In this document: in pieces, positions 37,001 through 45,017 of the stretch | How positions within the stretch are numbered: the stretch's first letter is position 1 | Layout of the letters: the number at the start of each line of letters is the position of its first letter | Assembly (NCBI RefSeq): GCF_009674685.1 | Contig: NZ_WKJI01000003.1 | Location: forward strand, 310,001-374,000 | Reading direction: 5' to 3' | Source of the DNA: Pedobacter puniceum | Lineage (GTDB): Bacteria; Bacteroidota; Bacteroidia; Sphingobacteriales; Sphingobacteriaceae | DNA length: 64,000 nucleotides | Made by a program: the position numbers and the translations under genes | Notes under the pieces: model-generated | Seen by the model: the letters and a program-made list of their open reading frames with translations, nothing else | Databases searched by the model: none | What the model was told of the DNA's origin: nothing

Positions 37001-37591
37001 GGTAATCCAAGTATACAATTTGATGCTAATGGGCAGCCTATTGCGGGTACTATTAAATCAATAAATGATAACAAAGCATTGGTGAATTTAGGAACATTAA
37101 TCCCTAAGTTTAATGGTTCTTTCTCTCAAAGAGTTGCTTATAAGCAATTTGAGTTAGGAATGTTATTTATATACTCAGGAGGGAATAAATTACGTAAAAA
37201 TCCGGTTCCAGATAATATCAATAGTATTAGAGCAGCAAACATAGCTGTTAGCGATGGTACAACACCAAGATTACCAGCAGATTATCCTATTACTACTCAT
37301 ATTTTTAGCAATATCAATACTATTAACTCTCAGTTTAGGGCAGCGGATATAAATGTTTTCTCTGCCGATTACATTAAGCTAAGAAATATTTCACTGTCTT
37401 ATAGTTTACCTAAAACGATGGTTACAAAAGTAGGTTTAGCTTCTGCCCGTTTAACCGGACAGGTTAATAATTTATGGTATGCTAGTGCAGCTGGTGATGA
37501 TATAGACCCAGAAACTTACTCGTTAAACTCTGGTAGCTATAGCATTCCGCTTCCAAAATCATTTTTAATAGGTGTAAACGTAACTTTCTAA
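34007..37591 (+). CDS. SusC/RagA-type TonB-dependent receptor with STN signalling domain
   Basis: This 1194-residue outer-membrane protein imports a large nutrient in a SusCD complex. Order: signal peptide (about 1-34, ending SNA-Q), STN domain (about 36-107, [25 protein letters not shown]), carboxypeptidase-regulatory-like beta-sandwich (about 119-205), TonB plug (about 212-325, with [52 protein letters not shown]), then a beta-barrel ending in a terminal aromatic (LIGVNVTF). The STN domain marks it as a transducer for the adjacent FecR/sigma pair. The SusD gene follows by 13 bases from the first Met or 52 from the preferred start. Confidence 0.95.
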   Translation: [1194 protein letters not shown]

Positions 37592-37643
37592 TTATAAAAC
37601 AATTATGATTGCTTTATCATCATTAGAAAATAAAATTAAACAA

Positions 37644-39068
37644 ATGAAGAATAAAATATTAGCATTTGCATTGGTTGTAATGGCTTTACTTCCATCATGC
37701 GAAAAATATACAGATATTACCCCAACAGGTGCTGTCATCTTAAATTCAACTGAAGATTATTATAGATTGGTGTCTTTTCCTAACAGAGCTTATTTTAATG
37801 GTAATTTTCAGTATTTGGTAGACGACCAATGGATGAGAGAGGCTGACGTAATTGGGCAAAATAAAAATATCAACATCATCAATTTTACCTTTGATGAGCA
37901 AGCTGATAGGGTTTCATTACTTACGGCATCAACATTTTACGAAAGAGCTTATTTTTACATCAATAGATGGAATACTATTATTTCTGGTATCGATTTTACC
38001 GATGGTGAACAACGTATTAAAGATTTAGCTAAAGCCGAGGCTAAAATTTTAAGAGCCTTTGATCATTTTTTATTGGTTAATGTTTATGCTAAAGCTTATG
38101 ACCCAGGAACAGCTGCTACAGATGGCGGTATTTGTATCATGGATAAGTACGATTTGGAAGCAAAACCTAAAAAATCTACTGTAGAAGAAGTTTATCGATT
38201 TATTCAAAAGGATATTGATGAAGCACTTCCTTTCTTACAAGAAAACCCAGCTGGTCCATACCATCCAAATATAGCTTTCGGATATGCTTTAAAAGCTAAA
38301 GTACACTTATTTAAAAGAGAAATTGCACAAGCCAAAGAGGCTGCTTTAAAATCTTTAAGTTATAAAGATGATATTTTTGATTTAGTAGATTATGCTCAAA
38401 AAGGAGGTCCTACCGCTATAGCTATTGTGCCGCCTAATAACCCAGAGATTTTAAGCTATATGTATATGACAGGTAATACAGAAATGAATTTTGCATATAC
38501 CAATAGCATTAGCCCAGAATTAAGAAATTTATTTGGAAACAATGATGCTAGGTTTAATTTATTCTTTGTTAGTAACAGCTCAGGCCTTGCTGATGTATTA
38601 GCAGGGTCAGCATATTACAATATAAGAGCTAATAGGTTTTTCTATGGTACAGTAGGCTTAAAAACAACCGAAGTACATTTGATGTTAGCAGAATGTTACG
38701 CTCGTGAAAATAATTTCACTGATGCTGTTGCTATCCTTAATAAATTAAGAGCAAAAAGAATTCTTTCTGGAACTGTTAATTTAGATGTTCCAGCAACAAG
38801 AAAAGCTACTATGGAGTTAATCGTGAACGAAAGACGTAAGGAACTACTTTTTGGTTTTAATCGTTTCTTTGATTTAAAGCGTTTAAACAATGAGCCAGAG
38901 TATGCTAAAACTTTAACAAGAACGTATCCGGTTATCAGAACAGATGTGCCTAAACAAACTTATACTTTAGCACCAAATTCAAGATTATATATCATTCCAT
39001 TCCCATTAAATGCGATGAAACTTAATCCTAATTTGAGGCTTAATACAGACGAAAAATTACCATTTTAA
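37644..39068 (+). CDS. SusD/RagB-family nutrient-binding lipoprotein
   Basis: This surface lipoprotein (about 474 residues) forms the lid of the SusC barrel. I prefer the ATG at 37644 because it gives a clean lipoprotein signal, MKNKILAFALVVMALLPSC. The ATG at 37605 would put 13 unlikely residues in front. Helical TPR-like segments (ILRAFDHFLLVNVYAK, FGYALKAKVHLFKREIAQAKEAALKSL, EVHLMLAECYARENNFTDAVAILNKLRAKR) and the C-terminal VNERRKELLFGFNRFFDLKRLN are typical of the family. The ligand cannot be read from sequence; the neighbouring metalloprotease suggests a peptide or protein product. Confidence 0.93.
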   Translation: MKNKILAFALVVMALLPSCEKYTDITPTGAVILNSTEDYYRLVSFPNRAYFNGNFQYLVDDQWMREADVIGQNKNINIINFTFDEQADRVSLLTASTFYERAYFYINRWNTIISGIDFTDGEQRIKDLAKAEAKILRAFDHFLLVNVYAKAYDPGTAATDGGICIMDKYDLEAKPKKSTVEEVYRFIQKDIDEALPFLQENPAGPYHPNIAFGYALKAKVHLFKREIAQAKEAALKSLSYKDDIFDLVDYAQKGGPTAIAIVPPNNPEILSYMYMTGNTEMNFAYTNSISPELRNLFGNNDARFNLFFVSNSSGLADVLAGSAYYNIRANRFFYGTVGLKTTEVHLMLAECYARENNFTDAVAILNKLRAKRILSGTVNLDVPATRKATMELIVNERRKELLFGFNRFFDLKRLNNEPEYAKTLTRTYPVIRTDVPKQTYTLAPNSRLYIIPFPLNAMKLNPNLRLNTDEKLPF

Positions 39069-39082
39069 CCCATAAACAATAC

Positions 39083-41518
39083 ATGAGATTAATCATCAGC
39101 ATCGTTTTCTTCTCTTTTTTAACTCAAATTGGTTTTGCACAAAGTGTAGAAATAAAAAGTGATAGTACAAAAACAAGTACCAGCACAAAAGGAAAAAAGA
39201 AGTACGAAGACATTATTCCAGATAAAGCTATTACAACAGAAGGATTATTTACCGTTAAAAATTTTGACGGTAAATATTTCTTCGAAATACCAGATAGCTT
39301 GTTTAACAGACTTATCTTAACCATTACCAGATTAACCGCTACCCCACAAGGTTTTGGTTTGTTTGGAGGAGAGAAAGTGAACGAGCAAACTATTTATTTT
39401 GAAAAAGCTCCAGATAACAGAATTTTTATCAGATCAGAAGTTTATAAGCAAGAAAGTAAAGACTCTACACAAGCTATTTACAGAGCCGTTTCTGCATCAA
39501 GGTTAAACCCTATTGTAGCCGCTTTTGATATTAAAACTGTTAATCCTAAAAATAACAGACATGTTATAGAGGTGACTGATTTTTTCAAAAAAGATAATGC
39601 TGTTGTTTCGCTTGCCGCGAGTATCAAAACGGATAAAAAATTATCTGGCTTAGCTGATGATAGATCTTTCATCAATAGTATTCATGCTTATCCTATTAAT
39701 CTGGAAGTAAGAACAACCAAAACTTATAATGCGAGTTCATCACCGGTAGGGGCTGGTGCTTTAACCGGTAATATCACCTTAGAGCTTAATACTTCTATGG
39801 TATTGCTGCCTAAAGTACCTATGATGAAGCGTTTTTTTGATGAGCGTGTTGGCTATTTTGCTAATAAAATTCTCACATTTAATGATGATGACCAAGGCAG
39901 TAAAAGTGCCGAGTTTATACAACGTTATAGGTTAGAGCCTCGTGAGCAAGACATACAAAAGTATTTGAGAGGCGAATTGGTAGAACCTAAAAATCCAATT
40001 GTATTTTATATAGACCCTGCAACACCTAAGAAATGGAGACCTTATTTAATGGCTGGGGTTGAAGACTGGCAAGAGGCTTTTGAAGCTGCTGGTTTTAAGA
40101 AAGCTATTATTGCTAAAGAATGGCCTGAGAACGACCCTACCATGAGTTTAGAAGATGCTCGTTTTTCTGTTATTAGGTATTATGCTTCTGAGACTCCAAA
40201 TGCTTATGGCCCTCGCATCAGCGACCCTAGAAGTGGAGAAATTATTGAAAGCCATGTTGGTTGGTTTCATAATGTGATGAGCCTTTTACACGATTGGTAT
40301 ATGATACAGGCTGGTCCGTTAGACCCAAGAGCTAGAAGAATGGTTTTTGATGATAAATTAATGGGCGAGTTAATTCGTTTTGTATCATCCCATGAAATTG
40401 GTCATACCATAGGCTTAAGACATAATATGGGCGCTAGCAGCCAAACTCCAGTAGAGTTATTAAGAGATAAGAAATGGGTAGAAGCCAATGGACATACCAA
40501 TTCTATTATGGATTATGCTCGTTTTAATTATGTAGCGCAGCCAGAAGACCAAATAGGTCCTAAAGGTATCTTCCCAAGAATAGGTGCTTATGATAAATGG
40601 GCTATAGAATGGGGTTACCGCAGGTTTTATAAGCCATTAGAGGAGGAAACTAAAATTTTGAATAAGCTTACGATAGAGAGGTTAAAGAAAAATCCCAAAT
40701 TATGGTTTGGTGGAGAAGGTAAAGATGCCGACCCACGTTCGCAACGTGAGGATTTAGGAGATAATGCCATTAAAGCAAGCAATTACGGTATTAAAAACTT
40801 AAAAAGAGTGGTTGAAAACCTACCACAGTGGACTTATGAGGATGGTAATTTATATACCAACTTAGAACGTATGCATAAGCAGGTGGTTACTCAATATTCT
40901 AGATACTTGTATCATGTGATGAAGAATTTTGGTAATTATTACATCAATTTAAAAACTTACGAGCAAGAAGGACCAGTTTTTACACCCATCCCTAAAAGTA
41001 TGGTGAAAGAAGGTTTATCTTATTTAGATACCCAATTATTTAACTCACCTTTATGGTTGTTTCCAGAAACTATAAGCTCAAAAATAGAAGCCGATCCATT
41101 AAAAAGAATACCAGAAATACAAGGACAAATCATCAATATGCTTTTAAGCGGAGGCATGATTATTAACATCAGTAAGCCAACAGCTCCTGAAGCTAAATAT
41201 CCGGCAGATGAATATTTGAATGATTTAATCCCAATTATTTGGAAGAAAGAGAGCGTTGAAGAGGCGGCTGTATATAGAAGAGCTTTCCAACGGTTATACA
41301 TAGACAGGTTAAAAGTTTTGGTAAATCCAGAAGTAAAGGATATGAAAGAATCTGGTTTTACTTTTAAAAGTGATGTACCACTTTATGCTAAAGAACACGC
41401 TATGAAGTTGAGAAATCATATTCAAACACTTAGCTCAAGTAATAAATTAGATCAGTTACACTATCAGGCTTGTATTAAAGAAATCGATAAAATTTTAAAT
41501 CCTAAAGAAGATAAATAA
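39083..41518 (+). CDS. Secreted zinc-dependent metalloprotease (DUF5117/DUF4953 type)
   Basis: This 811-residue protein has a signal peptide (about 1-20, ending GFA-Q). The zinc motif HEIGHTIGLRH at 437-447 fits the metzincin pattern HExxHxxGxxH, with a Met further on (SIMDYARFNY) as the likely Met-turn. The N-terminal part matches the DUF5118/5117 region found upstream of such proteases in Bacteroidota, and the C-terminal half is helical. It probably acts in the periplasm or at the cell surface on peptides. It lies 14 bases after SusD and 8 before the next gene, so it belongs to the SusCD operon. Confidence 0.88.
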   Translation: MRLIISIVFFSFLTQIGFAQSVEIKSDSTKTSTSTKGKKKYEDIIPDKAITTEGLFTVKNFDGKYFFEIPDSLFNRLILTITRLTATPQGFGLFGGEKVNEQTIYFEKAPDNRIFIRSEVYKQESKDSTQAIYRAVSASRLNPIVAAFDIKTVNPKNNRHVIEVTDFFKKDNAVVSLAASIKTDKKLSGLADDRSFINSIHAYPINLEVRTTKTYNASSSPVGAGALTGNITLELNTSMVLLPKVPMMKRFFDERVGYFANKILTFNDDDQGSKSAEFIQRYRLEPREQDIQKYLRGELVEPKNPIVFYIDPATPKKWRPYLMAGVEDWQEAFEAAGFKKAIIAKEWPENDPTMSLEDARFSVIRYYASETPNAYGPRISDPRSGEIIESHVGWFHNVMSLLHDWYMIQAGPLDPRARRMVFDDKLMGELIRFVSSHEIGHTIGLRHNMGASSQTPVELLRDKKWVEANGHTNSIMDYARFNYVAQPEDQIGPKGIFPRIGAYDKWAIEWGYRRFYKPLEEETKILNKLTIERLKKNPKLWFGGEGKDADPRSQREDLGDNAIKASNYGIKNLKRVVENLPQWTYEDGNLYTNLERMHKQVVTQYSRYLYHVMKNFGNYYINLKTYEQEGPVFTPIPKSMVKEGLSYLDTQLFNSPLWLFPETISSKIEADPLKRIPEIQGQIINMLLSGGMIINISKPTAPEAKYPADEYLNDLIPIIWKKESVEEAAVYRRAFQRLYIDRLKVLVNPEVKDMKESGFTFKSDVPLYAKEHAMKLRNHIQTLSSSNKLDQLHYQACIKEIDKILNPKEDK

Positions 41519-41526
41519 GTATCAAC

Positions 41527-42003
41527 ATGAAAAAAATCTTATTCGTAGCCTTTTTATTTGCTACACAAATAGTATCGGCACAAGATAAAAGTGTAAAATC
41601 CGGAGCTTTAAATGCTTACCTACAACTAAAAGACCAGTTGGTAGTTTCAGACTCCTTAGCTGCCAAGGTATCAAGTGCGCAACTTAGTAAATTGCTTAAA
41701 GACATGCCTGTTAAAGCTAATCATCCTGATACTTTAGCCAAGCTAAACTCGGCGAAAGCCAAAATAGTTAAGTATGCTGCATCCTTATCTAAAACAGGAA
41801 ATATTAACTTACAAAGACAGTATTTTGAAGGTATTTCGGCAGAAATATGGCCATTGGTAAATAAAACCAAAGGTTCAATACTTTACCTGCAAAGATGCCC
41901 AATGACGGGTGTTAAGTGGCTTAGTCTTTCTAAAGAAATCAAAAACCCATATTATCCTAAAAATATGTTAGGCTGTGGGACAGTTATTGCTACCTCAAAT
42001 TGA
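41527..42003 (+). CDS. Periplasmic DUF3347-like protein
   Basis: This 158-residue protein has a signal peptide (about 1-18, ending VSA-Q) and one compact helical domain. The C-terminal pattern of an aromatic and CPMTG, WLS, then EIKNPYYPKNMLGCG is that of DUF3347, a domain found alone or fused to CusB-type metal-efflux adaptors. The Cys, Met and Tyr residues could bind copper or zinc, but this is inferred. It follows the metalloprotease by 8 bases, so it may help metal handling or folding of that enzyme. Confidence 0.75.
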   Translation: MKKILFVAFLFATQIVSAQDKSVKSGALNAYLQLKDQLVVSDSLAAKVSSAQLSKLLKDMPVKANHPDTLAKLNSAKAKIVKYAASLSKTGNINLQRQYFEGISAEIWPLVNKTKGSILYLQRCPMTGVKWLSLSKEIKNPYYPKNMLGCGTVIATSN

Positions 42004-42054
42004 TAAAACAATAAAGTGTTAGTGAAGCCCAATGAATAGTTAGTATATTGGGTA

Positions 42055-42086
42055 AGGAAACGCAGCTTTAAAAGTTGCGTTTCCTG
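42055..42086. terminator. Bidirectional terminator between the DUF3347 gene and osmC
   Basis: AGGAAACGCA (42055-42064) pairs with TGCGTTTCCT (42076-42085) and the stem extends inward. It sits between converging genes. Confidence 0.75.
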
Positions 42087-42087
42087 T

Positions 42088-42513
42088 TTAAGATAATTCT
42101 TGTAGTGTGGTGACTAGATGAATCTCTGTATCTAAAAGCTTAGAGATAGGGCATATTTCTTTTGCTTTTTGTGCTAATTGTTCAAATTCTTCATTAGATA
42201 TGCCAGGTATAGCACCACTAAGCTCTAAGGTAATTAAGTTGATGCTGCCGTCTTCAAATTGTACATGAGCTACAGTGTCTAGATTTTCTGGTGTAAAACC
42301 TGCTTCAGAGATTAAAAAACTTAGTTGCATAGTGAAACAGCCCGCATGAGCCGCTGCAATTAATTCTTCAGGATTGGTGCCAATGCCATCTTCAAAACGA
42401 GTTTTGTAGGATAGCTGAGCGTTATTTAAGACAGTACTTTCTGTACTAATGTTTCCACTTCCTTCTTTTCCTGTACCTCTCCAGTTAGCAGATGCTTTTC
42501 TTGTAAATTTCAT
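42088..42513 (-). CDS. osmC: OsmC-family peroxiredoxin-like protein
   Basis: This 141-residue protein of the OsmC/Ohr family reduces organic hydroperoxides with two cysteines. The first is in AAAHAGCFTMQLSFLI near residue 59 and the second in AKEICPISKLL near 125. The N-terminal KASANWRGTGKEGSG and GTNPEELIAAAHA are OsmC-like. The length is normal. It is monocistronic and transcribed away from the repeat-rich region upstream. Confidence 0.9.
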   Translation of the reverse strand: MKFTRKASANWRGTGKEGSGNISTESTVLNNAQLSYKTRFEDGIGTNPEELIAAAHAGCFTMQLSFLISEAGFTPENLDTVAHVQFEDGSINLITLELSGAIPGISNEEFEQLAQKAKEICPISKLLDTEIHLVTTLQELS

Positions 42514-43118
42514 AACTGTATTTTTGATTTTAATAGACTGTTTGTGGTTTAGCCATCAAATATTTAGCCAAGAGAGGTTTGTTTTGTTAAGGTGAATGAT
42601 TTGAGTATTAAAAAAGCAAAAGCTGTATTTGTTAAGTAATGTTTTTGTTTGATGTAAAAGCCTGAAAGGCTGATATTATTATAAAACAGGACTATACTTG
42701 TTTAGGAAACCCCGAAGGGGTGATATGATTATTCCAAATTATCAAAGACAGGTTGTGTTTATTTCACCCCTTCAGGGTTAATTTTAATTTTCAAAGGTGA
42801 TAATAGTATTTTCATCCCTTCGGGATTGTGCTTAAACTTAATTAAAATCCTAAACAAAAGGTTTTGTAATAGGTACTTTTTTGCTCTTCTAACTTTTACA
42901 AAAGCTGTTAATCGAGTTTATCTTGTAAAGATTTTTTTATAAGAAATAGACTTAAAAACTTGTAACTCCTTAATTATTTCCATATCGGAAGAAAATCTGC
43001 TAGAAGAAAAAATAGAAAAACAAAGCATACCTCTCAAATCCCAAAATTTAAACTATTTTTAAACATTAAAGTCAAAAAGCTTTAAATCACTTATTAAACC
43101 TAAATACATAACAAAATC
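42514..43118. other. Repeat-bearing intergenic region between osmC and the beta-helix gene (605 bp)
   Basis: There is no gene here. Between 42659 and 42830 lie four short palindromic elements (listed separately). The remaining sequence is AT-rich, with many stops in all frames. The last 200 bases must hold the promoter of the downstream gene, but I see no convincing -33/-7 pair. Confidence 0.6.
42659..42830. repeat. Cluster of four palindromic REP-like elements
   Basis: GCCTGAAAGGC (42660-42670) followed by TGATATTAT, and ACCCCGAAGGGGT (42709-42721) followed by GATATGATTAT, are in direct orientation. TTCACCCCTTCAGGGTTA (42763-42780) and TTCATCCCTTCGGGATTG (42811-42828) are the same design in inverse orientation. 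All share a core CCC(T/C)GAAGGG plus TGA(T/A)A. The two-forward, two-reverse arrangement resembles REPIN clusters spread by RAYT transposases. Confidence 0.7.
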
Positions 43119-44756
43119 ATGATGAAGTACAGTCTACTAATATTATTGTTTTTTTCTTTTAGTTTAACATACGGTCAAACCAAAAACACAAGTGCAACCA
43201 TAACATCAAAAAATGGTAAAACAGAAGTAAGCATTACTGAAAACGGAGAATTACTGATTAACGTTTCTCCGCAAGATTTACAAAAATTTCAAAAAAATAA
43301 ACTGGTAAATTATAGCGATTTCGGTGCTGTAGGAGATGGTAAAGCCGATGATATAGATGCCATAGCCGCAACTCATGCTTTTGCTAATCAATATCAAATT
43401 CCTGTAAAAGCTAATAGTAAGGCAAAATACTATATCAGTGGAAAAGGGCGTACTGCACTTATTCAGACCAATACAGATTTTGGTGATGCGTCTTTTATCA
43501 TAGATGATACCCAAGTAGAAAATCGAAATCTTCCTGTTTTTATGGTAAGCTCAATGCTTAAGCCATTTAAATTAAAAGGGATAACTTCGCTTAAAAAAAA
43601 TCAAGAGAAAATTGATTTAAAATTCAATAGTACACATTTAATTACGGTAACCAATGCTACAGTAAAGCAATACATTCGTTTTGGGGCCAATCAAAATAAT
43701 GGAAAAGCACAAACAGATATTTTTATTGTAGATAAGAATGGAAATGTAGATTTAAACGCTCCTATTATTTGGGATTTCAATACCATTACAGATATCACGG
43801 CTCTTCCAATGGATAGTACTACTTTAACCCTAAAAGGCGGGCGATTTACTACTATTGCTAATAAAGAAAATTCTAAATATAACTATTACAGCAGAGGGAT
43901 TTCTATTAGACGTTCTAACGTTGTGGTAGAAGGTTTAGAACACCGTATTACAGGCGAAGGTGAAACCGGAGCACCCTACGGTGGATTTATTAATATTGGT
44001 GATTGTGCAAATGTGACCGTAAAAAATACGCTTCTTACAGGCCATAAAGTTTATACAACTATAGGTGCTGCTGGAGTTCCGGTTTCTATGGGTACTTATG
44101 ATCTTTCTGTTAACAAAGCTTTAAATATTTCTTTTATCAATTGCAGTCAAACTAATGATATTAACGATAGTGCTTATTGGGGTTTACTAGGTTCTAACTA
44201 TTGTAAAAACCTGTTGTATGATGGTTGTTCTTTTTCAAGATTTGATGCGCATATGGGCGTGGCAAATGCAACCATCAGGAATTCTAAATTAGGTCATCAA
44301 GGTATTAATGCTATCGGGAGCGGCAAATTTTTAGTAGAAAACTCTACCATATCTTCAAGACATTTAATTAATTTAAGACCTGATTATGGTAGTACTTGGG
44401 AAGGCGAGTTTATTATTCGTAATTGTACTTTTAAACCATCTAATATTAAACTCGCTAGTTTAATAGGAGGGGCTTATTCTGGTCAGCATGATTTTGGTTA
44501 CACTTGCTATATGCCAGAAAAAATCACGATAGAAAATCTTCGTATTGACGATTCAAAATATCCAACAGATTATGAAGGGCCTGCAATTTTCGCGAATTTC
44601 AATCCTAAGATGGTAGATGGGGCTTACCAAGAAAAATTTCCTTATGTGAAAACCAAAGAAGTAAACATCAAAAACCTTAATATTTTGAGCGGCAAACCTT
44701 TAAGAGTAAGTGATAATACTTATATGTTTAGGGATGTGAAAGTGAATAAGGAGTAA
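43119..44756 (+). CDS. Secreted right-handed beta-helix protein (pectate lyase 3-like)
   Basis: This 545-residue protein has a signal peptide (about 1-19, ending TYG-Q). Near residue 66 is VNYSDFGAVGDGKADDIDAIAATHAFA, the N-terminal signature of the pectate-lyase-3/GH28-like beta-helix superfamily. The middle and end contain repeated short beta-strands of the parallel helix type (NVTVKNTLLTG, NISFINCSQTN, LLYDGCSFSRF, ATIRNSKLG, FLVENSTISS, FIIRNCTFK). It probably binds or cleaves a polysaccharide. No catalytic residues can be assigned with confidence. It stands alone. Confidence 0.78.
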   Translation: MMKYSLLILLFFSFSLTYGQTKNTSATITSKNGKTEVSITENGELLINVSPQDLQKFQKNKLVNYSDFGAVGDGKADDIDAIAATHAFANQYQIPVKANSKAKYYISGKGRTALIQTNTDFGDASFIIDDTQVENRNLPVFMVSSMLKPFKLKGITSLKKNQEKIDLKFNSTHLITVTNATVKQYIRFGANQNNGKAQTDIFIVDKNGNVDLNAPIIWDFNTITDITALPMDSTTLTLKGGRFTTIANKENSKYNYYSRGISIRRSNVVVEGLEHRITGEGETGAPYGGFINIGDCANVTVKNTLLTGHKVYTTIGAAGVPVSMGTYDLSVNKALNISFINCSQTNDINDSAYWGLLGSNYCKNLLYDGCSFSRFDAHMGVANATIRNSKLGHQGINAIGSGKFLVENSTISSRHLINLRPDYGSTWEGEFIIRNCTFKPSNIKLASLIGGAYSGQHDFGYTCYMPEKITIENLRIDDSKYPTDYEGPAIFANFNPKMVDGAYQEKFPYVKTKEVNIKNLNILSGKPLRVSDNTYMFRDVKVNKE

Positions 44757-44794
44757 GTTTTTTGGTGATAGAAGTGTTATTGTAATTTAAACAA

Positions 44795-44827
44795 AAAATC
44801 CTACAAAATTTTCATTTGCAGGATTTT
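44795..44827. terminator. Terminator shared by the beta-helix gene and tRNA-Glu
   Basis: AAAATCCT (44795-44802) pairs with AGGATTTT (44820-44827), with an inner CAAA/TTTG extension. The A-run on the left side gives a T-run on the minus strand after the tRNA. Confidence 0.72.
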
Positions 44828-44834
44828 AACTTTG

Positions 44835-44906
44835 TAGCCCGTAGGGGAATCGAACCCCTGTTTCCAGAATGAAAATCTGGCGTCCTAACCCCTAGACGAA
44901 CGGGCC
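44835..44906 (-). tRNA. tRNA-Glu (anticodon TTC)
   Basis: On the minus strand the 72-base sequence folds as a cloverleaf: acceptor GGCCCGT with ACGGGCT (first pair G-U), D-stem GTCT/GGAC, anticodon stem CCAGA/TCTGG with loop TTTTCAT giving anticodon TTC, and T-arm AGGGG-TTCGATT-CCCCT. The 3' CCA is not encoded (ACAA follows). Confidence 0.97.
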
Positions 44907-45017
44907 AAATATCTTTGGGTGTGCAAATATAGAAAACAGCCTAAAACTCACAAAAAAAATTAAATATTTTTTAATCGTACACATTAGGTAAATTCGCTAA
45001 AATTTCTGAGAGCATAT

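Noticed and set aside
37605-37643. SusD start at 37605
   Set aside because: It would add 13 residues ahead of a good lipoprotein signal that starts at 37644.
42659-42830. CRISPR array
   Set aside because: The units are palindromic, differ in sequence, face both directions, and the spacers are uneven; no cas genes are present.
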